Shown here: positions 1 through 8,601 of the stretch, piece by piece
How the letters are laid out: each line of letters starts with the position of its first letter
Numbering within the stretch: position 1 is the stretch's first letter
Source of the DNA: Chloroflexota bacterium
GTDB taxonomy: Bacteria > Chloroflexota > UBA11872 > VXNJ01
Length of the DNA stretch: 64,000 nt
Direction of reading: 5' to 3'
Assembly (NCBI GenBank): GCA_026707405.1
Contig: JAPOWW010000011.1
Coordinates: 1-64,000 of the forward strand
Translations under genes and position numbers: made by a program
The notes under the pieces: generated by a model
Databases searched by the model: none
What the model was told of the DNA's origin: nothing
The model's input: only the letters and a program-made list of their open reading frames with translations

Positions 1-379
1 TCCACCATCGTCAAACACCCCGTTTTTCAAAATTCACAGGGTAGATTTCACAGATGTTTATGAAAATCACTCCTCCCGCACCCGCCTGAATGCCCAGAAA
101 AAACACAAAATGCCGGGCGATTATGAGACCCGTCCGACCTGCGGAACGACTTGCCCGCTTCCCGCAGGGGCGGTTCGCGAACCGCCCTCCCCCCCTCCGT
201 ACGACATTCGGCAATATGCTGGCGTGAGACTCCTCGGCGCGTCAGCCGCAGAGGCGGAACACTTCAAGCGCAAGGAAGCGAAGCGCCCGCCCGGAGTAAA
301 ATTCTCCGGCCCGGTCGTGAGATATATGAAATCACCGGCTCCGGGCGCTGTGATTCGTGCAATTCAGAAAGGGAAACTC
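1..379. other. Upstream non-coding region
   Basis: No convincing gene is visible here. Open frames run through the region, but their predicted peptides have no recognisable domain, and the real downstream gene starts at 380. The only structured element is the palindrome at 168-187. The left part is A/T-rich around 20-115 and could hold a promoter, but no clear -35/-10 pair stands out. The left edge is the window end, so a gene ending just outside cannot be excluded. Confidence 0.4.
168..187. repeat. Perfect 20-bp GC-rich palindrome (REP-like)
   Basis: The sequence GGGCGGTTCGCGAACCGCCC is a perfect inverted repeat centred on GC at 177-178, followed by a C-rich run. It lies about 190 bp upstream of the aldolase gene, with no T tract after it, so it is not a typical intrinsic terminator. 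Its form matches dispersed REP-like palindromes of high-GC genomes. I see only one copy here, so a repeat family is inference. Confidence 0.5.
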
Positions 380-1135
380 ATGAGCGCTAATCCTGTTCTC
401 GACAAACTCAAGCGGGGCGAGGTATCGCTCGGGTCCTGGTTGAACCTCGCGTCACCGACCGCGGCCGAACTGATGGCGCGCGCCGGTTACGAGTGGCTGG
501 TCGTGGACGCCGAACACACCGCCTGGGACCTCGACGCCACGGCGCACGCGTTCCGCGCGATCCAGGCTGGCGGCGCGGTGCCGCTTGCTCGCACGTGGTC
601 GCACGATCCCACCGCGATCGGCAGGCTGCTCGACGCCGGCGCGATGGGTATCGTCGTGCCGCACGTCAGCACGCCCGAACAGGCCGAAGCGATAGCCAGC
701 GCTATGAGGTATCCCCCCGCCGGGACGCGCTCGGCGGGATCGGGGCGCGGCCAGTTCGTGATCGACGACTACCGCAACCAGATCAACGACGCGGTCATGG
801 TCATCCCGCAGATAGAGGACATGGAGGGCGTCAATAACATCGAGGCGATCATGTCGGTGGAAGGGGTCGACGTGGCCTACCTCGGCCCCAATGACCTCGG
901 AATCTCGATGGGGCTGCCGCCCGACCAGCACTGGAAAGACCCCGCGCACCTCGAAGCGCTCGAAACTGTTCTTAAGGGCGCTAGTAATTGCGGCAAGCCC
1001 GCCGGTCTGCCCGTGATGGATGTCGAGTGGGGAAGGCGGGTGATCGAACAGGGCTTCCTGATGATCGACCTCTCCAACGACCTGCGAATGCTCCAGGCGA
1101 CGGCCACCAACTGGCTGGACGAGGTCAGTCGGTAG
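380..1135 (+). CDS. HpcH/HpaI family aldolase (2-keto-3-deoxy-sugar acid aldolase type)
   Basis: A 251-residue class II (metal-dependent) aldolase that cleaves 2-keto-3-deoxy or 4-hydroxy-2-oxo acids to pyruvate and an aldehyde, probably in the cytoplasm. The family pattern is clear: an N-terminal LGSWLNLASP segment, the LVVDAEHT motif with the catalytic-region His, the substrate-binding Arg in VPLARTW, GAMGIVVPHV, and the P-x-G-x-R-S loop before GRGQF. A YLGPNDLGISMG segment near the C-terminus is also typical. Length fits the family (about 250). I chose the ATG at 380 because it is preceded by AAAGGGA and homology begins there; the longer open frame upstream carries nothing recognisable. 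It stands alone, convergent with the SAM hydrolase gene. The exact substrate cannot be told from sequence. Confidence 0.88.
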   Translation: MSANPVLDKLKRGEVSLGSWLNLASPTAAELMARAGYEWLVVDAEHTAWDLDATAHAFRAIQAGGAVPLARTWSHDPTAIGRLLDAGAMGIVVPHVSTPEQAEAIASAMRYPPAGTRSAGSGRGQFVIDDYRNQINDAVMVIPQIEDMEGVNNIEAIMSVEGVDVAYLGPNDLGISMGLPPDQHWKDPAHLEALETVLKGASNCGKPAGLPVMDVEWGRRVIEQGFLMIDLSNDLRMLQATATNWLDEVSR

Positions 1136-1181
1136 GACGACCTGCGCCTTGGCCGGGGCTAGTCCGGCTGGCTCGCCAGTC

Positions 1182-1994
1182 TCAGGAGTTGTCTCCGACA
1201 CGCATGATGACGGTCGCTCCCAGTCCGGCGTCCAATGCTTCGGCGGCGGACCCGCCGGGCGCCGCCAATTCGATGTAGCCGGAGCTGCCGGCTACCGCGA
1301 TCAGCTCTTCGCTCGACGCAAAGTTGGTTTGCACGCCCGCCGCCTCCACGCCGCCAATCGAGAACGTGACGGTGCCTGTCTCATCTGGCAGCGCGTCGGA
1401 CCGCATATTCGTCACCAGGTTGCCGAAGCGGTCGACGTGCAGCACCTCAAGCTGGGTTGACCCATCGTCCAGCGGCTTCGGTCTGGCGATTGATAGCCCA
1501 GCCAGATCGGTGACGTATGCGCCCATTTCGGTCGCCGCGGCGCCCGACGCCAGGTGCGCGGCGACCGGCGCAAAGATGTCTCTTCCGTGAAACGTGCCGC
1601 TGACTTCGTCCAGCCAGAAGTCCGGGTTGTCCAATTCGACAATTGCGTCATCCGTGCGTGGCGTACGGCTCTCCCACTCCGGGTATAGGAGGCCGTTGTC
1701 CGGTCCGACGAACCACGAACCCCCCGCCCGCACTGCCACCGGGCGGCGTTCCGTGCCCACGCCTGGATCCACGACGCATACGAAAACCGTTTCGTCGGGG
1801 AAGTACCGACGGCTCACGTGCAGCACGAATGCGCCTTGAGCCACGTTCTGCGGCTCGATGTCGTGGCTGAGGTCGATTGTCCGCGCTCGTGGGCATATTC
1901 CGGCGATCACACCCTTCATCACTCCGACGAATTGGTCGCGCGTGCCGAAGTCCGTTAAAAGCGCGATGACCGGCGGGGCCTTGGGTGAGTTCAA
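1182..1994 (-). CDS. SAM hydrolase / SAM hydroxide adenosyltransferase (DUF62 family)
   Basis: A 270-residue member of the DUF62 family, related to fluorinase and chlorinase (SalL), whose typical members hydrolyse S-adenosylmethionine to adenosine and methionine. The N-terminal IALLTDFGTRDQFVGVMKG segment, the VVDPGVGTERRPVAV segment, FVGPDNGLL, and FHGRDIFAPVAAHLASG (with the conserved Arg-Asp) are all present. It lacks the halogenase-specific extra loop as far as I can see, so SAM hydrolysis is more likely than halogenation. The start is TTG at 1994, overlapping the stop of the P1 peptidase by 4 bp, which implies translational coupling. It is the last gene of a minus-strand operon with mazG and the P1 peptidase. 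Confidence 0.88.
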   Translation of the reverse strand: MNSPKAPPVIALLTDFGTRDQFVGVMKGVIAGICPRARTIDLSHDIEPQNVAQGAFVLHVSRRYFPDETVFVCVVDPGVGTERRPVAVRAGGSWFVGPDNGLLYPEWESRTPRTDDAIVELDNPDFWLDEVSGTFHGRDIFAPVAAHLASGAAATEMGAYVTDLAGLSIARPKPLDDGSTQLEVLHVDRFGNLVTNMRSDALPDETGTVTFSIGGVEAAGVQTNFASSEELIAVAGSSGYIELAAPGGSAAEALDAGLGATVIMRVGDNS

Positions 1995-2932
1995 GTCTGT
2001 CTCGCACTGCTGGCGGACTCCAGACCGTAGGCCGGTTCCGCCAGGAGAGCGCCGCGCCGGATGGCTTCGGCGACGGCCTCCGCCGCCATGTGCCCGACTC
2101 GGCTGATGTCGGCTTCGACAAGTTTATGACCGGCGCTCACGCAAAACAGCGTGTCGCCGTCCGCCATGGTATGAGCCGGAGATACGGCTCGCGCGATTCC
2201 GTCGTTGGCCATTTGGGCCACTTTAGTCGCTCCAACTTTGTCCAGCCGGGCGTTCGTCGCCACGATGCCGATCACCGTGTTTTCGCCAACGGCGCCGGCC
2301 CACGAATCAGGTCCCGAAGATATCGCCGGGGCCTGATCGCCTGACAGCGGATTGCCCCGGCCGTCTACGATGCTTCCCACCGGATTCGGCACCACCAGCG
2401 CGCCGACCCGGATATCGCCGTCTTCCAGCAAAACAGTGCCGATGCCGGTCTTCAATCTGGCCCCGGAGGCCGAGCCCGAAGTCGCCCCGGCTCCGGCGCC
2501 CACGTTACCCTCCGCGAACTCGTGGTTCGAGGCCGCCTTGTATGCGTACTTGCCGGCTTCGTCGTCCGGCCAGGTGACGGCGTCGCCCACGGAGAGATCG
2601 AACACCACGGCGGCCGGAACGATTGGAACGGCCCCTGCCGACGTTTGGTAGCCTCTGCCTTCGGCTCGAAGCGCCAACGCTACGCCGGACGCGCTCGCAA
2701 GACCCAGCGCGCTCCCTCCGGTAAGCACGATGGCGTCCACGCGGTCCACATGGCATACAGGGTCGAGAAGCGCGATTTCGCGCGTCCCGGGAGCGCCCCC
2801 GCGCACGTCCACTCCGCATACCGCCCGCGGTTCGAAAACGGCAACGGTGCATCCCGTTCCGGCTTGGGCATCGGTCCAGTGGCCCACCGCCACGCCGCCA
2901 ACTCCCAGAATGCCGGTGCTACTCCCGGTCAA
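1991..2932 (-). CDS. P1 (S58) family aminopeptidase/amidase
   Basis: A 313-residue Ntn-like hydrolase of the S58/P1 family (DmpA D-aminopeptidase, 6-aminohexanoate oligomer hydrolase NylC). These are made as one chain that cleaves itself to expose a nucleophilic Ser or Thr. The DVRGGAPGTRE and VLTGGSALGLASASG segments are family hallmarks, and the EN-TVIGIVATNA segment looks like the Asn/Thr processing site used by NylC. Glycine-rich GNVGAGAGATSG precedes it, as usual. The start is TTG at 2932, only 7 bp after the mazG stop. The substrate may be a short peptide or cyclic amide and cannot be assigned. Confidence 0.85.
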   Translation of the reverse strand: MTGSSTGILGVGGVAVGHWTDAQAGTGCTVAVFEPRAVCGVDVRGGAPGTREIALLDPVCHVDRVDAIVLTGGSALGLASASGVALALRAEGRGYQTSAGAVPIVPAAVVFDLSVGDAVTWPDDEAGKYAYKAASNHEFAEGNVGAGAGATSGSASGARLKTGIGTVLLEDGDIRVGALVVPNPVGSIVDGRGNPLSGDQAPAISSGPDSWAGAVGENTVIGIVATNARLDKVGATKVAQMANDGIARAVSPAHTMADGDTLFCVSAGHKLVEADISRVGHMAAEAVAEAIRRGALLAEPAYGLESASSARQT

Positions 2933-2939
2933 GCTTCGA

Positions 2940-4211
2940 TCACTCCGACGGTTTCACTAGGCTGCGGCGCACTCGCTCTCGGAACCGACGGTTTTCGCCG
3001 GCCAGCGCAAGCTCGGGATCGAGGTCGATAGCGGTCGCGATTCTGACCAGCGCTAGCATGAACTGTCCCAGTGCGGTCTCCCGTTGAGATTCGGGAACCT
3101 GCTCCAGCCATCCCTCGAAAGCGTCCAGTGGATTTCGCGCAAAGTCATTGTCCGGCATTCCGGCGCTCAGGCGCTCGGCCCTGCTCCACGCCGCCCGGGC
3201 GTATGCCAGCGATGGCAGAGACTTCGGGACGCCTTCTAGGAAGTCTTCGTGTCCTCGCTCCCCCGCCTTGATCCGTTCCCAGTTGGACAGTACTTCGTCC
3301 GCGCCTTCCAGCTTGAGGTTATCGAACACGTGAGGATGACGCCGTACGAGCTTTGTCGATATCGACGAAACGACGTCCGCAAACGTGAACTCCCCGGACT
3401 CCGACGCGATCTGCGAGTGGAGCGCGACCTGAACCAGAACGTCGCCCAGCTCGGCCGCCAGCTCGCGGCCGCCTCCATCGTCGATGGCCTCAACGGCTTC
3501 ATACGCCTCCTCGACCATGTGTCTGCGCAGCGACTCGTGGGTCTGTTCCCTGTCCCACGGGCAGCCGTCCGGCGCGCGTAGTCGGGCCACGATTTCCAGA
3601 AGCGATCTGATGGAGTCGGGCTCGTCCATCGCCGCCAGAGGTGCCGTGACGACGGAGCATGGATGTAATGGCGTGGGAAGCGCCGAAGGATCGATCTCGG
3701 CTGCCGGCGCGATCGCGCTCGGCGATGAGTTCCACGGAGCGACTCTGAGCCGCAGGCTTTGTGATCGGAGGCGCAGTCGGCTTGCGACTTCCTGGAGCTT
3801 TGCAGCGCCCACGATGCCGGTCACGATGCAGGTCCGCGAAAGGTCTGCCTCGTCGATGTCGTCGCCGAAAATGACCGAGTAAGTCTCTCCCTCCGGGCGG
3901 TTCGCCCACCATAGCGGCGGCGCTTCGATTAGCTCCACGTCAAGCGCCCTCGCCCGGCATTCGCGCACAAGAGCGTCGGCTACCGGATCGTCTCCCAGCG
4001 GCGCGCCCGGCCCGACGTACCTAACTGCCGACCGTTCAGCGTGATCGAGGACGGTCTTGACCGAGTGATCGATTCTCGTAGCGTCTGTCGGGGCTGGAAG
4101 GTCGTGGGCTCCTTCGATGGGCAGCCAAGTGAAGGTATCTGCGGAGCCGCGCGCTATCGAAGCAAGACGCGCGGCGTCCGGTCCAGCTCCTGAAATCGTT
4201 ATCCGAGCCAT
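2940..4211 (-). CDS. mazG: MazG nucleotide pyrophosphohydrolase with degenerate N-terminal methylase-like domain
   Basis: A 423-residue protein. The C-terminal half (from about residue 195) is a MazG nucleoside triphosphate pyrophosphohydrolase domain that removes aberrant NTPs: LRAPDGCPWDREQTHESL, the metal-binding MVEEAYEAVEAI and ELAAELGDVLVQVALHS helices, and RRHPHVFDN. The N-terminal part (GAGPDAARL, VRYVGPGAPLGDDP) resembles the tetrapyrrole methylase fold of YabN-type fusions but is poorly conserved, so it may be inactive. A longer open frame exists, but I chose ATG 4211 because MARITISGAGP begins the domain and the upstream 16 residues look random. It heads a three-gene minus-strand operon and is divergent from gcvT, with 58 bp between them. 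Confidence 0.88.
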   Translation of the reverse strand: MARITISGAGPDAARLASIARGSADTFTWLPIEGAHDLPAPTDATRIDHSVKTVLDHAERSAVRYVGPGAPLGDDPVADALVRECRARALDVELIEAPPLWWANRPEGETYSVIFGDDIDEADLSRTCIVTGIVGAAKLQEVASRLRLRSQSLRLRVAPWNSSPSAIAPAAEIDPSALPTPLHPCSVVTAPLAAMDEPDSIRSLLEIVARLRAPDGCPWDREQTHESLRRHMVEEAYEAVEAIDDGGGRELAAELGDVLVQVALHSQIASESGEFTFADVVSSISTKLVRRHPHVFDNLKLEGADEVLSNWERIKAGERGHEDFLEGVPKSLPSLAYARAAWSRAERLSAGMPDNDFARNPLDAFEGWLEQVPESQRETALGQFMLALVRIATAIDLDPELALAGENRRFRERVRRSLVKPSE

Positions 4212-4269
4212 CAGCCCCACTGCATTATGCGTCCGCGTACCGCACGATAGTAATATCAAGAGAGTTCCA

Positions 4270-5382
4270 ATGGCTTCAACCGTAGGGGAGTCGACGTTGA
4301 CGACCCTTTCTAAAACGCCGCTGCATCAGGTCCACGTGGACCTCGGCGCCCGCATGGTCGACTTCGCCGGATGGCACATGCCCATCCAGTACGCTGGACT
4401 GATCGAAGAGCACCAAGTCGTGCGGACCGAGGCGGGTGTTTTCGACGTTTCGCACATGGGAGAGTTCACGGTTTCGGGCGTCGAGGCGTTCGAGTTTCTC
4501 CAGTTCGCCCTCACCAACAACGTCGCGAAGGTGCGCAAGGGGCGGGCGCAATACACCCTTATGTGCTCGGAGTCGGGCGGCGTGATCGACGATGCCGTGC
4601 TGTACCGCCCTGATGACTACATGCTTGTCGTCAACGCGGCCAACGTCGAAACAGACTGGGAGTGGCTTTCGAGCCTTGCGACTGATTTCGACGTCCAGCT
4701 AACGAATCGCTCGGAAGAATACGCGCTCCTGGCGGCGCAGGGCCCTAAAGCCGAGGCGCTGCTCAATCCGCTTTGTGATCTCGATCTTACGCGCCTGCGA
4801 CGATGGCGAATTCGCGCGGCGACCCTGGACGGTCGAGGCGTGCTGATGGCCCGGACGGGATATACGGGCGAGGACGGCTTCGAGGTCTTCACCGCGTCGT
4901 ATGACGCGGTCCGGGTATGGGGCGCTCTGACCGCTGTTGGATTCACGCCCGTCGGCCTGGGGGCGCGTAACACGTTGCGGCTGGAAGCCGGAATGCCGCT
5001 GCACGGTCAGGATATCTCCCCGGAGATTAGCTCGTTAGAAGCCGGATTGAGCGGAGTCGTGGACATGAACAAGGGCGACTTCGTGGGGCGCAGCGCGCTG
5101 CAGGCGGCGGCCGGCAGTCGCGTGTTGAGAGGGCTGTGGATGGTCGACCGGGCAATACCCCGCGAACACTGCCTGGTCAGGACCGAGGCCGGCCCCGGCA
5201 TGGTCACCAGCGGCACGTATTCGCCTACGCTCAAGGTAGGTATAGCAATGGCCTTGCTGCCTCCCGCGGTCGAGATAGGCGATTTGGTCAGCGTGGATAT
5301 CCGGGGTCGCCAACGCGAGGCGCTCGTTGTAGAACTGCCGTTCTACAATCGTTTCTCGAAGCCCGATGCGGGGGATAGCTAG
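4270..5382 (+). CDS. gcvT: Glycine cleavage system T protein (aminomethyltransferase)
   Basis: A 370-residue tetrahydrofolate-dependent aminomethyltransferase that releases ammonia from the aminomethyl group carried on GcvH and forms 5,10-methylene-THF. Landmarks are LGARMVDFAGWHMPIQYAG, EAGVFDVSHMGEF, the TGYTGEDGFEVF segment, and GLGARNTLRLEAGMPLHGQD with the conserved Arg and Glu. The C-terminal barrel domain (SGTYSPTLKVGIAMALLP) is complete. I chose ATG 4270, preceded by GAGAG, because the frame open upstream of it overlaps the divergent mazG start and carries no homology. It is the first gene of a complete gcvT-H-PA-PB operon. Confidence 0.95.
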   Translation: MASTVGESTLTTLSKTPLHQVHVDLGARMVDFAGWHMPIQYAGLIEEHQVVRTEAGVFDVSHMGEFTVSGVEAFEFLQFALTNNVAKVRKGRAQYTLMCSESGGVIDDAVLYRPDDYMLVVNAANVETDWEWLSSLATDFDVQLTNRSEEYALLAAQGPKAEALLNPLCDLDLTRLRRWRIRAATLDGRGVLMARTGYTGEDGFEVFTASYDAVRVWGALTAVGFTPVGLGARNTLRLEAGMPLHGQDISPEISSLEAGLSGVVDMNKGDFVGRSALQAAAGSRVLRGLWMVDRAIPREHCLVRTEAGPGMVTSGTYSPTLKVGIAMALLPPAVEIGDLVSVDIRGRQREALVVELPFYNRFSKPDAGDS

Positions 5383-5421
5383 AATCGTTACAGTTCCAGA
5401 GTGACCACGCCCGGAGGCCAG

Positions 5422-5808
5422 ATGTACCCGGATGATCTTCGATATTCAAAAGAGCATGAATGGGTGCGCCTTGACGGTGACGAGGCCACGGTGGGGATTA
5501 CCGATTACGCTCAGGAGGAGTTGGGCGATATCGTTTACGTGGAACTTCCCGAAGAGGGCGAAGAGTTCAAGCTCTCGGATAGTTTCGCGATCGTGGAGTC
5601 GGTGAAGGCCGCCTCCGACGTATACAGTCCCTTGTCCGGTGAGGTCGTGGCCGTCAACACTGAACTGGTGGATAAACCGGAACTCGTAAACGAGGATCCT
5701 TACGGGGCCGGCTGGATGATCCGGCTCAGACCGGGTGACGCAAGCGAGATGGATGATCTACTCGACGCCGCCGGTTACGAAGCGCTGATTAGTGAGCTAC
5801 GCGCCTAA
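5422..5808 (+). CDS. gcvH: Glycine cleavage system H protein (lipoyl carrier)
   Basis: A 128-residue lipoyl carrier that shuttles the aminomethyl intermediate between the P, T and L proteins. The KEHEWVRLDGDEATVGITDYA N-terminus, GDIVYVELPEEGEEF, and the lipoylation segment SFAIVESVKAASDVYSPLSG place the modified lysine at about residue 62. ATG 5422 follows GGAGG at 5413-5417. A GTG at 5401 is also in frame but would add seven unconserved residues. The 3' end overlaps gcvPA by 17 bp. Confidence 0.95.
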   Translation: MYPDDLRYSKEHEWVRLDGDEATVGITDYAQEELGDIVYVELPEEGEEFKLSDSFAIVESVKAASDVYSPLSGEVVAVNTELVDKPELVNEDPYGAGWMIRLRPGDASEMDDLLDAAGYEALISELRA

Positions 5809-7144
5809 TACGCCGGCGGACCGCGACCGGATGCTGGCGGCGATAGGCGTCGATTCGGTCGAGCGGCTGTTCGCCGATATTCCCGAGTCTCTGCGCGGAC
5901 CCGACCTGGACGTCCCTCCGCCGCTCGCCGAAGTCGAAGTCATAGGGCATCTGCGGGAGCTGGCCGAAAAAAACCGCGACCTGGACCACCTGACTTCCTT
6001 TCTCGGAGCGGGATGGTACGACCATCACGTACCCGCATTCGTGGACCAGCTTCTTCTGAGAAGTGAGTTCTACACCGCCTACACGCCTTACCAGCCCGAG
6101 ATCAGTCAGGGGACGCTTCAGGGGATATATGAATTCCAGAGCATGATTTGCGGTCTCACGGGCATGGACGTGGCCAACGCTTCGCTCTACGACGGCGGCT
6201 CGGCCGTCGCCGAAGCGATCAACATGGCGATCAACGCGACCAGGCGCAAGACTGTGCTCATGGCGGACACGGTCGATCCGGTTTACAGAGCGATCGCGGC
6301 CACTTACACCGAGCCGCGCGACGTGACTTTGCGCACCGTCAAGACGTGGTCGATGCGGGATGACGGAGTTCTGGTCGAAGCGCTCGGGGCGTTATATGAC
6401 GCCGTCGACGAGGATACCGCCTGCGTCGTTCTGCAACGTCCGAACTTCTTTGGCTGGATAGAAGACACGCGAGCGCTGATCGACCGGGCCAAAGCCGTCA
6501 AGGCGGTCGTGGTGATCGCCGCCGACCCCGTGGCGCTGGGAGTCTTGAAGCCGCCGGGCGAAATCGGCGCTGATGTTGCGGTAGGCGAAGTCAGGCATCT
6601 TGCGGGCCCGCCTTCCTTTGGTGGCCCGGGAGCCGGCTATTTCGCGACGACTAAAGCTCACATGAGGCGGGTCCCGGGAAGAATCGCGGGGCAGACTGTC
6701 GATGTCGAGGGGAAGCGCGGTTTCGTGCTGACCCTTCAGGCGCGCGAGCAGCACATCAGGCGCGAGCGAGCATCGTCCAACATCTGCACCAATCAGGCGC
6801 TGGTGGCGCTGGCGGCTACGATTCACCTCGCCGGTCTGGGACGGATCGGTCTCCAGAAGCTTGCGGAACTCTGCGTGGGCAATGCTCACGCGTGTGCGGA
6901 GCGAGACTGGCCCGATGGTTTCGCGGTTGCGGTCGAGCGGCCTTACATCCGGGAGTTTCCCCTTAAGTGTCCCAAGCCCGCCGCCGAAGTTAACGCTTCT
7001 CTGATAGAGCGGAACATCCTGGGCGGACTTGAGTTGGGCCGGTTCTGGGACGAGCTGGAAGACTACATGCTCGTCGCGTTTACCGAGAAGACGGGAGCGC
7101 GTGCGCAGACCGGTTTGATCGACGCGCTGCGGAGCGTGAAATGA
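5792..7144 (+). CDS. gcvPA: Glycine dehydrogenase (decarboxylating) subunit 1 (P protein, alpha)
   Basis: A 450-residue N-terminal half of the split P protein, which with GcvPB decarboxylates glycine and loads the aminomethyl group onto GcvH. Family features include the SYAPNTPADRDRMLAAIG N-terminus, the AYTPYQPEISQGTLQ segment, the MDVANASLYDGGSAVAEA segment, and GPPSFGGPGAGYFA. Length matches the family (about 450). The start is GTG 5792 inside the last codons of gcvH, a 17-bp overlap that suggests coupled translation. The split form is usual in Gram-positives, archaea and Chloroflexota, whereas proteobacteria generally have one fused chain. Confidence 0.94.
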   Translation: MSYAPNTPADRDRMLAAIGVDSVERLFADIPESLRGPDLDVPPPLAEVEVIGHLRELAEKNRDLDHLTSFLGAGWYDHHVPAFVDQLLLRSEFYTAYTPYQPEISQGTLQGIYEFQSMICGLTGMDVANASLYDGGSAVAEAINMAINATRRKTVLMADTVDPVYRAIAATYTEPRDVTLRTVKTWSMRDDGVLVEALGALYDAVDEDTACVVLQRPNFFGWIEDTRALIDRAKAVKAVVVIAADPVALGVLKPPGEIGADVAVGEVRHLAGPPSFGGPGAGYFATTKAHMRRVPGRIAGQTVDVEGKRGFVLTLQAREQHIRRERASSNICTNQALVALAATIHLAGLGRIGLQKLAELCVGNAHACAERDWPDGFAVAVERPYIREFPLKCPKPAAEVNASLIERNILGGLELGRFWDELEDYMLVAFTEKTGARAQTGLIDALRSVK

Positions 7145-8601
7145 GACCCGCCCGCCTGATCTATGAGCACTCCTCGCCCGGTCGCTCGGGAGTGGCGCTT
7201 CCACAGCCTGATCCTGACGCTCCGATGGTTTCCGACGTGATACCGGCCGACGAACTGAGAGCCGATCTGCCCTTGCCGGAAGTCTCGCAAAACGACGTTA
7301 TGCGGCATTACGTCGGTCTCTCGCAGAAGAACTTCTGTATCGACACCGACATGTATCCGCTCGGCTCGTGCACCATGAAATACAACCCGAAGGTGAACGA
7401 GGTGACCGCCCGGCTGCCCGGTCTGGCCGCTATCCACCCCTGGCAGCCGGACGAACAGGTCCAGGGTGCGCTGGAGCTGCTATACGAGTTGGAGCGTCTC
7501 ATCTCGGCCATTACGGGTTTCGCGGCCATCACTTTGCAACCGGCGGCGGGCGCGCAAGGCGAATTCACGGGGATGATGATCATCCGGGCGCACCTGCTAC
7601 ACACGGGCAAGCGTCGAAGCAAGGTCCTGATTCCCGACTCCGCACATGGGACTAATCCGGCTACGGCCGCGATGTGCGGCTATGACGTGGTTGGCATCCC
7701 GACCGACGAACGCGGCGAGCTGGACGTAAACGCACTGGAAGCGTCGCTCGACGATGAGGTGGCGGGGATCATGATGACCGTCCCGAATACGCTCGGCCTG
7801 TTCGAGAGCCGCATCGAGCGCATCTGCGAGCTTACGCACGACGCGGGCGGCTACGTCTACTGCGACGGGGCGAACATGAATGCAATGGTCGGGTGGGTGC
7901 GTCCCGCCGAGCTTGGGATCGATGTGATGCATCTGAACCTTCACAAGACCTTCAGCACGCCGCACGGGGGCGGCGGTCCCGGCGCGGGGGCGTTGTGCGT
8001 CACTGGTGAGCTGGAACCCTACCTTCCCACCCCCCAAGTCGTCCGAAACGAGGACGGCTCGTTCGAACGGCGGGACGACTTTCCCGAAAGCATCGGGCGC
8101 CTCCACGGCAGCGCCGGCAACTTCGGAAACCTGGTCAGGGCCTATACCTACATACGCAGCCTCGGCGACTCCGGGCTGCGCGAGGTCGGCGAGCTGGCGG
8201 TGCTCAACGCCAACTATCTGCGGACGAAGCTATCGGACCTATACGAGCAGGCCTACGACCGCACGTGCATGCACGAGGTCGTATTCGCGGGACTCAAGGA
8301 TCCCGCCGCTGGTATTCACACGCTGGATGTGGCCAAGCGGCTGATCGATTTCGGGTTTCATCCCCCAACCATCTATTTCCCGCTGATCGTTGGCGAAGCT
8401 CTGATGATCGAACCGACCGAGACGGAGTCGGTCGAGACGTTGGATCGTTTCGTCGACGCGATGCGGCAGATTGCTCACGAGGCCAGGGATGAACCCGACC
8501 TGCTGAGGGAAGCACCGACCAGCACTCCGGTGCGGCGTCTGGACGAGACTAGAGCCGCGCGCCGTCCTAACGTCCGCTGGACTCCCGATAGTCCCGGCTA
8601 G
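7141..8601 (+). CDS. gcvPB: Glycine dehydrogenase (decarboxylating) subunit 2 (P protein, beta)
   Basis: A 486-residue PLP-binding half of the split P protein. The pyridoxal phosphate lysine lies in DVMHLNLHKTFSTPHGGGG, and the cofactor-binding segments LGSCTMKYNPK, PAAGAQGEFTGMMIIRA and DSAHGTNPATA are intact. The start ATG overlaps the gcvPA stop (ATGA), so the two subunits should be made in equal amounts. The 3' end overlaps the convergent TolB-like gene by 35 bp, leaving no room for a classical terminator. The lipoamide dehydrogenase partner (L protein) is not in the window and is usually elsewhere. Confidence 0.95.
   Translation: MRPARLIYEHSSPGRSGVALPQPDPDAPMVSDVIPADELRADLPLPEVSQNDVMRHYVGLSQKNFCIDTDMYPLGSCTMKYNPKVNEVTARLPGLAAIHPWQPDEQVQGALELLYELERLISAITGFAAITLQPAAGAQGEFTGMMIIRAHLLHTGKRRSKVLIPDSAHGTNPATAAMCGYDVVGIPTDERGELDVNALEASLDDEVAGIMMTVPNTLGLFESRIERICELTHDAGGYVYCDGANMNAMVGWVRPAELGIDVMHLNLHKTFSTPHGGGGPGAGALCVTGELEPYLPTPQVVRNEDGSFERRDDFPESIGRLHGSAGNFGNLVRAYTYIRSLGDSGLREVGELAVLNANYLRTKLSDLYEQAYDRTCMHEVVFAGLKDPAAGIHTLDVAKRLIDFGFHPPTIYFPLIVGEALMIEPTETESVETLDRFVDAMRQIAHEARDEPDLLREAPTSTPVRRLDETRAARRPNVRWTPDSPG

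Noticed and set aside
1152-1168. GCCGG...CCGGC hairpin between the convergent aldolase and SAM hydrolase genes
   Set aside because: The stem is only 5 bp with no T tract on either side, too weak to call a terminator.
452-1201. Minus-strand open frame opposite the aldolase gene
   Set aside because: It covers the antisense of a well-supported gene and reads as Arg/His/Asp-rich low-information protein.
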